DNA of 64,000 nucleotides from NCBI GenBank assembly GCA_030544235.1, contig CM060466.1, forward strand, positions 25,079,075 through 25,143,074, given 5' to 3'. This stretch comes from Lepturacanthus savala. Its lineage: Eukaryota > Chordata > Actinopteri > Scombriformes > Trichiuridae. The notes beneath the pieces were generated by a model. It was not told where the DNA came from, did not search any database, and worked only from the letters and a program-made list of their open reading frames with translations. Positions 26,001 through 50,896 of the stretch are shown one piece after another (within the stretch, counting starts at the first letter, position 1; every line of letters begins with the position of its first letter). A program made the position numbers and the translations under genes.

Positions 26001-27723
26001 TTAACCTCATATAACCTCATATAAAGTTCAGCTGTTCTAGTGCGTTTTCCTGATATTTCTGTAGCCACGTCTTCCAAGCCGTGGTCCACAGAGAGCTTCT
26101 AAAGCATCAGAGGGATCTCATTGTTCAAAGATATTAGTCAGGTGAAGAATGAAAAAGATTTTCCAAGGAACTACATATACTATGGAACAGTCATCATCAA
26201 GTGGAGAATATATGGCAGAATAGAGACATTACCAAGAACATGACGTCCGTCCAAAGTTGATGATAAAACAAGAAGAAAACTGGTCAGGGAGGCTGCCAAG
26301 AGGCCACCAGCAACCGTGAAGGAGCTGCAGGAATATCTGACTGTGTAGGACATGTGACAACAAGCTCCCATCTTCTTCTTATGCCTGGGCTATGGAGTAG
26401 GGTGGATATAACATCCAAGTCCAGCTTCATTTTACAAAAACACATTTGAAATCACCAAAATGCATGTGGGGAAAATGTGTTATGGTCCAATGAAACCAAG
26501 GTTGAACTTTTTGGCTATAATTCCAAAAGTATATTTGACACAAAAACAACACTGCTCATCACCAAAAGAACAGCACAGATACAGTGATACATGGTGGCAG
26601 CAGCATCAGGGTTTGGGCTGTTTTTTTTCTTCAGCAAGAGCATATGTCAGGGTGGAGGGAATTATTATTACTATCAAGTCCATATACCTGTCAGTGTTGG
26701 CACAAAAGCTTCATGTTATATTTCATATTTTCAGTAGGAGCACACATCCAAATCAACAAAAGAATGGCTTCACCAGAATAATATTGAGGCTTTGGGATTG
26801 AACATCTGTGGGGTGATCTGAACAGGAGATGCCCTTTTCTAGCGCCTCTCTAGTTTATGTAACTATAATGGGAAGTGGCTAACCTGAGCTGTTTTGCTAA
26901 TTATTAAATGATAATTATTATTAATTAATTAATCAATTCCTTTTTTAAATTATGCCTCTTTTTAAACATTTTTGACATTTTTTATTAACCTCGAACTCAA
27001 AATATCAAAGTCAATATGGCCACAACTCTTTTAGTGTAAATTAAGAATTTATTCCACAAATGAAATTGGATAAAAACTGACTTTTTTTTCTTAAATGTTA
27101 AACAAAATGCACTCTGCACGTTAATGTTTACTTTACTCTTTTAACTACATGCTTTTTCAGGCATTGTTAAACATTTTCACAAATATTCAAAAACAACACA
27201 TTAACATATTGTATGCATTTTTAAATACGCACATAATATTACCTAGTTCTCGCTTTCTGTTAATTATTTTAACTTATCTAAGCTTAAACATTCTAAACCT
27301 TAACTTATTTACTATTTACCAACCAACTTTTTTTTAACCATAACTGCTATTTATTGTGAAATTAACTTATTTATTTTACATGTCATTTTAATGTTGTAAT
27401 TTCCACAGGGCTACACTCACATTCTGTCAGATTTGGAGCGGTTTTGCAAAGAAATATTGCCACAACAAGATGTGTCACGCTAATAGACTCTTACCCCAAA
27501 AGACTGAGAGCTGCAATAAAAGCCAAAGGTGCTGCAACAAAGTATTTAAGGATGTGCACATTTATGCAGGGTATTTTAAGTTTTTTTCCTTTAAAAGTTT
27601 CTTTTTTTAATTGCGTTGTATAAAAGGTGAAAAAAAGTTGAAATGATTCATCTTGGTGTCATGTTTTTACATCCCAAAAACCTGGTATTTTAACAGGGGT
27701 GTGTAGACCTTTTATATCCACTG
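26001..27723 (+). pseudogene. Tc1-like DNA transposon relic with foreign insert
   Basis: The left part contains ggtccacagagagcttc and gcatcagagggatctcatt, the start of the transposase of a common fish/amphibian Tc1-like family. Further recognisable stretches are gacgtccgtccaaagtt, ctgccaagaggccacc, and aaaacaacactg followed by catcaccaaaag. The 3' end gggtgtgtagaccttttatatccactg (27697-27723) is the expected inverted-repeat end. Translation shows fragments such as H-H-Q-x-G-L-G-C-F-F-S-S only between stops and frameshifts, so no transposase can be made. A stretch of about 580 bp (26838-27420) is foreign to the family. Confidence 0.8.
26838..27420. other. unidentified AT-rich insert within the Tc1-like relic
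   Basis: The transposon sequence breaks after ggagatgccc and resumes at ttctgtcagatttggagcg. In between lies AT-rich DNA with no coding capacity, including tandem taatta strings at 26915-26935. It may be a later insertion. I could not find a clear target-site duplication. Confidence 0.45.
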
Positions 27724-33485
<5,762 letters not shown>

Positions 33486-33563
33486 TTGATAGAAAATAAG
33501 GATAAAACTTCACTCAGTCATTTCTTGATAGAAAATAAGGATAAAACTTCACTCAGTCATTTC
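33486..33563. repeat. perfect 39-bp tandem duplication
   Basis: The unit beginning ttgatagaaaataagg and ending cagtcatttc occurs twice head to tail (33486-33524, 33525-33563) with no mismatch, inside otherwise unique AT-rich sequence. Confidence 0.95.
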
Positions 33564-34931
<1,368 letters not shown>

Positions 34932-35047
34932 AAACTTCAGCTACCACTGATGGGGAGATGAGATTTGGAGACAGTTTTAAATTCCCAGTTTAATATGACA
35001 CCTTATTTATGGCCACTTAGGTGACATGATTGGAATGCACCCAGGCG

Positions 35048-37049
<2,002 letters not shown>

Positions 37050-38330
37050 TGAAGAGTTCTAGATTCCTTAAATATGCTGCAGAAGTGAAACCTCCTTCAA
37101 TTCCATAATTTAGATGTCTATTCAATCAGGTAAAGTACCAGAAAAAATGGTGAGAGTAATTCTCTTACATAAAAAGAAGAAGATGTGACTGCACACCAGT
37201 ATCTATTATATATCTAAGTCACTTTCAGAGACAAATGAAAGAGTTATATAGGAACAGATAACCCTTTATATGAGATGCAATTAGGTTTTAGGAAAAACAC
37301 CCTACTAAAATTTGTGTAAAATTTGTGTAAAATTTGCATTTAACAGAACTTTTTAGAATGTTGGTGGATGAGTTCAGTAGTATAGCCATGCTGGATTTGC
37401 AAAAAATAAATAATCTTAATAATGAAATGAAGAGCAATGGGTTTCAATGGGAATCTGGTATATTCATGCCTATCAAATCATAATTAAAATGTTTGATGTG
37501 AATAGAAAGCTTTTAGTGTCACTAATTATGGGAGGGGGGTTCAAGATCTCCTTGGTGCTGGGTCTGGGATCTTTCTGTGTGGAGATTGCATGCTCTTCCC
37601 ATGCGTGGGTTTTCACCAGATACTCCGGCTTCCTCCCACAGTCCCAAAACATGCTGAGGTTAATTGGAGATGCTAAATTGCCCATAGGTGTGAGTGTGTG
37701 AGTGAATGGTGTGTGTGCCCTACGATAGGCTGGCGACCATCTGGGGTGTATCCCTGCCTCTCGCCTGTAATGCTGGGATTGGCTCCAGCAGACCCCTGCG
37801 AGGAATAAGCAGGTATAGAAGATGAATGAATGAATGAATAATTATGGGAGGTGCCACAAGGTAGTATCCTGGGTCCTCTATATTTTTACTATACATAAAT
37901 GACGTAAAAGCAGCTGCCTTATCCTCTTCTTTTTAATCTTTTTATATATGCATATCAGATAATATATTATCTTTATAATATACACTTTAGGCCATTGGAT
38001 TTTGTTCCTTATAACTAGGACAACGTAAATTATCTTAGCGGAAATCTACATGTGAAAATAAATATATGCCTTTAAAAGTTTGCAGCAAGATAAACCAAAA
38101 AATTAAGTTTCTAATCAGAATAATTTCCTTTTTGGATAGTTCCATAACTCACACACTAGCTGGAGTTCTATTTCAAAGTCATTTTGGTCACGCTGCCATC
38201 GCCTGGTATAGCGGATTATCACAGCACCTCAAAAATAAACTACAAAACTCCCAAATAAATTGATATGGGTTATATTGAAGGTCCATCCACGTGAACATCT
38301 TGATCGTGCGCATTTAAAAAAACTTAATTG
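37050..38330 (+). pseudogene. decayed LINE reverse transcriptase, interrupted by a SINE-like element
   Basis: Fragments in order: P-E-K-M-V-R-V-I (about 37140), L-G-F-R-K-N (about 37286-37303), then N-R-K-L-L-V-S-L just before a SINE-like insertion. Past it, gggaggtgccacaagg continues as V-P-Q-G-S-I-L-G-P-L, the classic RT block. Near 38190-38260 the frame reads A-I-A-W-Y-S-G-L-S-Q-H-L-K-N-K-L, the distal ORF2 segment. The order is that of a jockey-superfamily-like ORF2. Many stops make it a pseudogene. The 5' boundary is uncertain and the element may extend left of 37050. Confidence 0.72.
37523..37851 (+). mobile_element. tRNA-SINE-like element, 5'-truncated copy with 13-bp target-site duplication, nested in a LINE
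   Basis: Direct repeats taattatgggagg at 37523-37535 and 37839-37851 bracket the element (37536-37838). It begins at the B box (ggttcaagatctcc), so the A-box head is missing, and it ends with gatgaatgaatgaatgaa. The truncated head and short-repeat tail are the expected outcome of target-primed reverse transcription. The duplicated host sequence belongs to the LINE RT frame, so the LINE was there first. Confidence 0.8.
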
Positions 38331-41379
<3,049 letters not shown>

Positions 41380-41565
41380 ACAGTTAAACACATTAACACC
41401 TGGAAGCTGCCAGAATAACCACAGACTGACTGGAGTGGTTGGGGTTAAGGGCCTTGCTTGAGGGCACCTCAGCGGTGGTAATGAGGGAATTAATCTGTCA
41501 ATCCAGGGATTGAACCTTCCGGTCACAAGCTTGCTTTTCTAACATTTAGACCACACTTTTGTTGT
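41380..41565 (-). repeat. tRNA-derived SINE-like repeat, diverged
   Basis: On the minus strand 41516-41506 reads ggttcaatccc, an intact B box. Just 5' of it is gtgaccggaag, which resembles a common fish retroposon head in which 'gttacaagcc...ctaaccactaggcca' is the reverse-strand A-box side. Upstream on the plus strand, 'ggccttgcttgagggcac' resembles the conserved body. The family is not named. Confidence 0.45.
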
Positions 41566-43342
<1,777 letters not shown>

Positions 43343-43691
43343 GACACAATTATCTCATCTCATATACCTGCTTATTCCTCATTAGGGTCACAGGGGTCAG
43401 CTGGACCCAATCCCAGTGCATTACAGTGAGAGGCAGGGATACACCCCAGATGGTCACCAGCCTATCATGGGGCACACACACCATTCATGCACACATTCAC
43501 ACCTACAGGAAATTTAGAGTCACCAATGAACCTTAGCATGTTTTTGGACTGTGGGAGGAAGCCCGAGTACCTGTTGAAAACCCATGCAGAAAGGTCCCAG
43601 ACCCAGGACCAAGGAGGTCTTGAACCTGCGACCTTCTTGCTGTGAGGCAACGGTGCTAACCCCTGCTCCACCGTGTTGCCCTGACACAATT
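43343..43691 (-). mobile_element. tRNA-SINE-like element, near full-length copy with short target-site duplication
   Basis: Direct repeats gacacaatt at 43343-43351 and 43683-43691 flank the element. It has the complete head (minus strand start ggcaacacggtgg), a good B box (ggttcaagacc) and an A box with one change (TGGAGCAGGGG). About 30 bases are missing from the centre, between gaaaacccatgca and gaaaggtcc. Confidence 0.72.
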
Positions 43692-44784
43692 GTTATTATT
43701 TATTTCATATAACTTAAAGAAGAAAAGAAGGGTTTGTCTTTCATTGTGTTTCCAGTTACAGTAGCCCCCTGACATGTGAGAATTTGGGTAATATTGGAAC
43801 TGGTTAAGTAAATAAAATACACCCTAATTCCTCAACAACCCCTGCCCCGTTTCCCCCAAGCAAACGAAACACATATTGACTCTGGTACATCTGCCCAGTG
43901 GCCAACATGCTTATATTGAGCAGCTTGTGTGCATGGAACAAATTTGAAGCAGAGCATCATTCATAACAGTCAAGCCAAAATTAAATAACATTTAATGTGT
44001 TGTTGATACTCAGCTAGTAGCTAAGAATCAAATAACTACGAGTGTGCAGTCATATTAGGGTGTCTGGGAGGTGAATGACGTACTATAACATTTACTTCAG
44101 TTAAATCAGCAGATATTCACCTATTGTATGCATACCCAGCTGCTCATCCCAGTACCTGTGAATCCCTTTTTACTCAGACAGTGATGTAGTCAGTTGAAAG
44201 ATCTCCAGTGGCTGCTGCTTAATGCTCTGATGTTGTTTAGAAGTAAATTAGCTTTTTCTGAGTTAAATTAACTGTGTGCATCTTTCCTTGCACGTAAATT
44301 CACTTTGCTCTGCAAATCAGTCTGGACACCAAGGACCCCATTTTCCCCTCAGTGAAAGAGCCAATCACAGACCAGAGGAAAACAGCAAGACAATGATGAA
44401 ACATAGAAGCAACATTATTGATAATTGTTGCTCTTACATAGCAGCAGACAGAAATTCACCTTTTGATGCAGCATTAGAAAGTGTTTTAAAGTAATTTAGA
44501 ACGCAAGTTTATTTTGAAAAATAAGCAACTTTTAGCACCAAACTATTTCATTATCATCGGGTATCAGGTATTCATCAGGAATGTTTAATAAGATTGCCAA
44601 TAACCTACGTACAGACACATTTGATTTGTAGCACTTAATAAACAGCTCTGGTCTTTCATAAACCATGCATCCAGATTGAACAGATGGTTCTCAAACCAAA
44701 TATCAATCTAATTTGATATGAGGTCTGCTGTTAGCTAACTTTGTACTTTATTCACAGAACAGTGAGAGGGCATAATGCCACCTA
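43692..44784. other. non-coding, no gene seen
   Basis: AT-rich unique sequence. Confidence 0.55.
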
Positions 44785-44825
44785 GAACAAGCTATAAAAG
44801 GGGGAACACCTTTTATAGCTTGTTC
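44785..44825. repeat. perfect 15-bp inverted repeat (hairpin)
   Basis: gaacaagctataaaa (44785-44799) and its exact complement ttttatagcttgttc (44811-44825) are separated by 11 bases. There is no following T run, and the setting is a retroposon-rich region, so a terminator is not implied. A third related string aagctataatag follows. Confidence 0.85.
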
Positions 44826-44879
44826 AAGCTATAATAGGGGCTATTGATATATAAACTAAATAGTAATGGTCTCAAGATT

Positions 44880-45420
44880 TAACCTTGCAGTAATCCCACT
44901 TGTCCAGTTTGGACAGGTGACAGGGTAGAATCGGATCTCACCCACTGCTCTCTATGTTAGGGTTAAAAAGGTTAACCAAGCAATTGCTTCATCGATAAAG
45001 TGAAATAATTCAAGCTTATTAAGGATAGTTTCATGGTTAAGAGTATCAAAGGCTTTTTTCAAGTTCAAGAATACACCACTACATTTCCTTCATTGTTCTG
45101 GGAGATAACAGTTTGCCAACTCTGTTGAGTAACTTGTTCTGAACCCAAATTGTTTTAGGTTCAGTAAGTTGTTATTTTCAAGGTAATCAGGGTTTTGTCT
45201 AGCAACTGCTTTTTAAGAATCTTTGAGAGCTCAGGTAAGATGGAAATTGGTCTTTATTTAGAGACCAGATCAGATTAGCTCCAGACTTGTGAGTAGGAGT
45301 GATAATTGCTTTTTTCCAGGGCTCAGGAAATTCATTACATCTAATAGAAGAGTTAAACACGTGTCATTGACATTAGAAAAACAGAACTGTGTGTTTTAAT
45401 AAATAAGTGATACAAACCAA
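44880..45420 (-). pseudogene. decayed LINE reverse transcriptase fragment
   Basis: Translated on the minus strand, 45340-45290 gives F-P-E-P-W-K-K-A-I-I-T-P, H-K-S-G-A, and 45075-44990 gives L-K-K-A-F-D-T-L-N-H-E-T-I-L-N-K-L. These are the W-K-x-A-x-V-x-P-x-x-K-S-G and K-A-F-D-T-V-N-H-x-x-L-L-x-K-L blocks of non-LTR retrotransposon reverse transcriptases, including the first catalytic Asp. The sequence between them is broken. It differs from the LINE at 37-38 kb in orientation and wording, so it is a separate insertion. Confidence 0.7.
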
Positions 45421-46870
45421 AAAACTGCATTATATCTTTGCCATTCTCAATCTGATTTAAGTCAACACTTAATATAAAATCCACCATTTTGATTTGGTTT
45501 GATTTTCATTTTATTTGCACACATACAAAATGCATAATACAAATCCAGTACAAAAGTTATAAAGTGGATGTGCAGTTGAGGTAAAAATCCAGGATCTTAG
45601 TCAGGGCTTATATTAAAATCTCACAACAACTTAAAAATTGTGATAATTAGTTCAGCAGTAGTTTATGGTTCAACAATGAAAAAAGTGTGAGCTACACTTT
45701 ACATCTGTATAACATTTAGTATGCTGCATTGTGCATTTCCTCCCCAAAGGCAAAATTGCAGACTTGCTTCAGCAGAGTATACCAGATGATTGTGTTTGAT
45801 AGTTGTGTGAGAGTGAAACTAATGAATTGGAGAACAGAGGGTGTATAGAGTGCATGCAGATCTACGGGGAGCTCTGTCAGCCAAGGGGAACGGAGGAGAC
45901 GGAAAACCCACCTTGAATTTCAACATGCATTCACTGTTGCAAATCGATAACCTCACTGTCAGCATGCACTTACTGTAAATATGAAAAGGCACACACATAT
46001 AGACGCCTACACAGCCTTATACACGAATAAACAGTGGGAGATTTCAACAAGGAATCTCTGATGTGAACGATTAAGGATGCAGAAGGGATTTCAGGCTGCG
46101 CATCAATGCAGAATGTCAACACTATAATAAAAAGTTTGATTTACTTTTTTTTTCACCTTCCACTTTTCAATCAAGAATCTCTCCTCTTTTCTATTTTTAA
46201 GTCCAAAGTATGCAGATAGCATTCACATGAGTTCCAGATGGACGTTAGTGGAACCATGTGTCAGCCCTCCAAGCTCTATCGATTCCGCCATCAGAACATA
46301 TTGAGGTTCTTCAGTTATCGCTTTCCCTTTAGGACAAAGAAGTGCGCTGTCCCTGGAGGGCATTTGATCTCTATGTTGCGAGGAAGAAAGGGGATGAAAA
46401 TTGGATCGGAAAGAATGGGAATAATCTTCTTGGTCCAAAATAGCTTTATATCTTGTTTTTTATATTCTCAAATGGTGTTTTGCTTTGATTTTGTCTTTTG
46501 TTTTTGCCCCAGTTAGGCACAATACTTGCAAAAAATTGAAGGATAAATGCAATTTTCTCTCTCTCTCTCTGTTTACCAGATGACAAAAAACAGCACAAAA
46601 ATGCCATGGAAATTATCTTAAGGGGGACTTTAAAGGGGATTTTCTGGTATTTTTGTACTGACATCGGAATCAATGCAGGGTAAGGCAATCGATGCAGTGG
46701 TAAAGGGCTTCAACCAAGTCAAAGGAAGATGGAAATAATTAATGGTCAATGTTGCTCCTTGCGTAATGAATTCAGTGACATTCAGAGTATCAACGTCAGC
46801 TTAGGTCAAACTGACCAATGGAACCCTGGGGGAATCGGCCAATCAGAGCCTTGACTGACTGTGATTCCCT
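45421..46870. other. non-coding, no gene seen
   Basis: AT-rich; a short LINE-tail-like stretch occurs near 45495-45550. The open frames at 46223-46438 (-) and 46238-46516 (+) overlap and have no support. Confidence 0.5.
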
Positions 46871-46902
46871 GTCAGTCAGTCAGTCAGTCAGTCAGTCAGT
46901 CA
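46871..46902. repeat. (GTCA)n tetranucleotide repeat
   Basis: Eight GTCA units in a row. Confidence 0.95.
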
Positions 46903-46924
46903 ACATGTCAGTGTGTCTGACGGA

Positions 46925-47072
46925 TCCGTCCTGGACGCTCTCTTCTTCATCAGTCTGATGCTGTATTCACATCAGGATGGCATGAACAGACAGGAAAGGA
47001 GACTGGAAAGTCATTCTGATTAGTAAGGCCTGCATTTGTGTGAACAGACAATAAAATTTTATCTTATCTCAC
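46925..47072 (+). repeat. probable LINE 3' tail
   Basis: It ends acaataaaattttatcttatc, matching the pattern of fish LINE tails in which an aataaa-like signal precedes TTATC repeats. The upstream part is not classifiable. Confidence 0.35.
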
Positions 47073-49632
47073 CTACAACACACACACAAACATAGCCACA
47101 TCTCTCCCCTCTACACTACTGACATTTGCAGTTGCACTGGAGGCGGTGGAGTAAAGGCTATGACCAGAGTGAAAGGCATTGTTTTATTGCTTGCATTCAA
47201 ATGTGTATGTGCTCTCTCTCTCTCTTCCTCATCTTTCTCACACAAATTCCGTTCACACCCATCCCAGTATCTAATACATGTAGTAAGAGGAAAGTGTCTC
47301 CAGCTTTCTGGAAATCGATTCTTGTAATAAGACTATCACTTGCAATTTTGTTTCATATCACTTAAAAGAACAATTCACACTGAAATTCATTATCTAGTAA
47401 CTGTCATTTCACATATTCACTCTAATGTTGAAAACTCTATTGATGTTCACACACCCCCCTCCTCCTCTGCCCACATTACATTAAGTACTGAATTAGCTGT
47501 AAGCCAATTTGACTCACATCGCAATCGTTTGGCTTCAAGACACCTTGGATTATACGCCATGAGTTGTTTAGAGAAACATAATTGTCCTTTTATGCCTTTT
47601 TTGGTGCTCACAAAGCCAGAAGTGTGTAACTCAATTGTTCAGGAAAGAGGCCTGTTGCACGTTTATTTTTTTATGGCTTTTTGACTGCGAAAAGAAGAGT
47701 AGAAAGAAAAGAGATCTATTCCTTTAACCATTAAACTACCTTGCCTTTCATTACCTGTTTTTTCCAAGGTCAATGGACAACGTGACCTCTATGTGTTCAG
47801 ACAAAAATTTGATTTTAAACGCAACCCAACTGACATAAAAAATCATTGCAAAGATGAAAATTTCGTCAGTAGTGCTGCAAATTATGAGTTGAAAACGTTT
47901 CAACTTGTGGAAAAGATTTCTGTTTCCTGGGGCTTTGCAAATTGGTTTTATAAGCCTACAGAAAGAAGAGGGGAAAGGAGGGAGACTGGAAGGAAATAAC
48001 AGAAAGAACAGGAGCCTCTGGTGAGTTCTGAGTTCAGATAGAGGCTGAACTGACCACAAACACATAGACCCACTCCAATAGACACGCTCATTGCATGCAT
48101 TGCTAGCTAGCTAATAGTTGATATCACTAACCGGTTGATTAGGTTGCATGGTGTTTGGTTTCTGGATCCTTCTATCCCTCTGTCTTCTAGAGGCCATCTG
48201 CCTCTAGCATTAAAGTTAAAGTTAGTGTATAAATCTTGCAAAAGTTTCCCAAATTGTCCCTGCACCCCAGTACATATAGTCTACCACCAACCAGACTGAC
48301 TGGGTACTTTGGCTGATTGAGGCAACTTTACAAAAGGATCAAGTGTACAAATAATGATGAAAGGTGAAAGTTAGCCTCATGTTCTGTCTTAACACACCTT
48401 TAAAACGCTCTGAAAAAAGGAAAATTGGACATTTACAATTCCATAAAAACTAGGGCAACTCCTTGCAGAATAGTTACTAATGGTCCTTGCGGTGAGATTA
48501 TTTTGTCAACTGCGGTTTCCAAGGTCAAAAATACAATTTTAAATCCCAACTACTTAATCATTTAAAGATATATATCCAAACCAGACGCACTCAGAAAACT
48601 TTAGTGTTGTGCCAAGTGATCACGAGGATTATTTCTACCAGACGTGATGGACTTTAATGTCTCATTTTTTAGCGCAAAGTGAATTTGCAGTACACGATTA
48701 TACTGTAAGACGTTTTTGTTGGTTGTCTGTATCCTTTCAGGGTCCCAGCCCGTCCAGGAATTACGGCTTGATGACAGGATGGACCGGCAAATAATAAATC
48801 CTGTCAGCACACACATGTGCACACACACATACATACAGCCATGCACACGCAGCAGTGTCAAAAGGGTATGCTGCCCTCCTACTGTGTCGGCAATCCCTAC
48901 AGGATGTCTCAGCAACTGTGGTAGGAACACATGCATCACACACACACGCACGTTGTACATACATACCGCACCTCCAAGTAACACAGGCAGATAGTACTCG
49001 GACAAAGTGCCAAAATAATCTCTACAGAGATCCCCTCCCTTCCTCCAGTCGAACTAAAAAGAATTCTCACTCTTAACCACACACACAGACACACATTTAA
49101 AAGAAAGACACTCCATCCTCATTTCCTCCAGTCCTTCCTGGATAGCATGGTGGTGAGCTGGGAATCTTGAATGTGTGGGACGACATTGGCAGGATTTAGT
49201 CACTCACACATACACACTCCATCAGTCACCACACTCGCTCACACACTCACTGAAAGACATTTCCAGCACTATACCATGGCATGTGTTTTTTCTAGTCACA
49301 CAGACCCACATCCAGCATCGTACAGCAAAATGATTTCTTCAGTGTCACACGCACACAACACAGCCCAGCTTTATCTAGTAGTAACTTCAAATCATTATTT
49401 CTTATGACCATATAAAGGAATGCATCGCAGTTGCATTATTTTCGATTCTTGATTAAATTACATCTATGTGGGTGGGGAAGAAGGGCAGCGCTGCTGTGTG
49501 GTCTATTATTGTTAGCCAGAAACACACCACACACTTAGAGCCAATCATGAGTCTATGCACCACACATTCAATATCAATTAGCTGAAACATCTGTGTGTGG
49601 ATGAGCTTATGTTCATGTGTGTACACGGTATG
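47073..49632. other. non-coding, no gene seen
   Basis: Unique sequence. The open frames at 47340-47684 (+), 47751-48065 (-) and 48601-49005 (-) have no domain-like pattern and no consistent splice context. Confidence 0.5.
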
Positions 49633-49642
49633 GGTGTGTGTG

Positions 49643-49681
<39 letters not shown>
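49633..49681. repeat. (GT)n microsatellite
   Basis: About 49 bp of GT with one C interruption. Confidence 0.93.
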
Positions 49682-49682
<1 letters not shown>

Positions 49683-50389
49683 TGTAAATCATAACCGATT
49701 TAAAGTGAGAAACTCTACTTTCCCTCCCTGTGGTGTCTCTTTGTTGGCCAAGAGTGAGGTGTAGTTCCTTCGCCAGGTCTGGTGTTCCCACATGCACCTA
49801 AGTACACGCACACATATTAACAACACACACACAGAAAGAGTTCAGAGTCTGTGTTAGCTTCATTAGAGCAGGAGGTAGAATGGGCACATGGCTATTGGCA
49901 TATGGGTTAGATTAGCCAGGCCTGCCGAACCTTATAATCCTTGCTCTATTAGTGAAAGAGAGAGGCGTGTGGGAGTGGGGAGGGTGGGGGAAAGGAGGGG
50001 GTCCTTTATAATATATCTAACAGAAAGGAATATACCGGAGAGACAAGAGCATGCCTAAGAAGGGATGGCACAAGTTTCCACCAAAGACCAGAGACAAACG
50101 GGCATCACTGAAAGTGGAGTAGGGGAAGGCATGATGTTCGTGTGGAAAATCACTTATTTTTCTTAAAAGAATGACACCTCGGGGACCGAGCATTAACAAG
50201 CACACACGGACTGTATGGACACACACACATGCACAATAAAAAACAGTGAGTCATCTCACTCTTACAGATACTGTATATACTCACATTAAGGCACAAAAAC
50301 CTATTATAAATTATAGGCATTTATCACGCACTGGATGAGGCCATATTTGCAACTCATGGTGTGTGGGTGCACGCGTGTGTCTTTAGTTT
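49682..50389. other. non-coding, no feature seen
   Basis: Unique sequence. Confidence 0.5.
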
Positions 50390-50580
50390 AGTTTATTAGG
50401 ATCCCCATTAGCTGCAGCTACTCTTACTGGGGTCCAACACATGTGCATACAATTACTTAACACATAAAATAACTAACATCAGCATAACAAACATATAAAT
50501 GACCAAGTAAAACAGAATAAGACAATACATTTCACAAATAATGACGCTTGTCCTTTCACAATTTAGTTTCACATTGTAAG
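50390..50580 (-). repeat. LINE-related 3' end repeat
   Basis: The start tttagtttattaggatcccc followed by attagctgcagctactct and ctggggtcc is a well-known pattern in teleost genomes, the reverse complement of a retroposon 3' end. The tail faces left, so the element lies on the minus strand. The right boundary is uncertain. Confidence 0.55.
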
Positions 50581-50691
50581 TGTGTGTGTGTATGTGTAGA
50601 AGAGTTATCAAAATCGTATATGATTCATGCAGACAGCTATTAAATTGCTTCTCCCTCCATTAGCCTCAGATTAAGACCCACAGACCTTTTT

Positions 50692-50896
50692 CATGGCAGC
50701 CACACTGATATGAAATAGTAGGTAAATACAGGTGTTACTAATGATGCTAATTAAGGTCAAACAGAGTCAGGAAGCTGCTATTGTTCATGTTGGCCCACTG
50801 GCAAGTCTCTGCTGCACTAAACAGACCAGAAGCTTAATTATTGTCATTGGTAACACCTGTGTTTTCCCACTATTTCATGTCAATATGGCTGCCGTG
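50692..50896. mobile_element. palindromic MITE (long terminal inverted repeats)
   Basis: The left arm (50692-50757, starting catggcagcc) and the complement of the right arm (about 50830-50896, starting cacggcagcc) align over roughly 65 bases with about 11 mismatches. Shared strings are atgaaatagt, acaggtgttac and taattaag. The loop of about 70 bases contains ggcccactggcaagtc. There is no coding capacity, so it depended on a transposase supplied from elsewhere. The superfamily is not determined, as I see no clear target-site duplication. Confidence 0.7.

Noticed and set aside
48601..49005. 134-codon minus-strand open frame
   Set aside because: It overlaps several open frames on both strands, is Cys/Val-rich from CA-rich stretches, and shows no domain.
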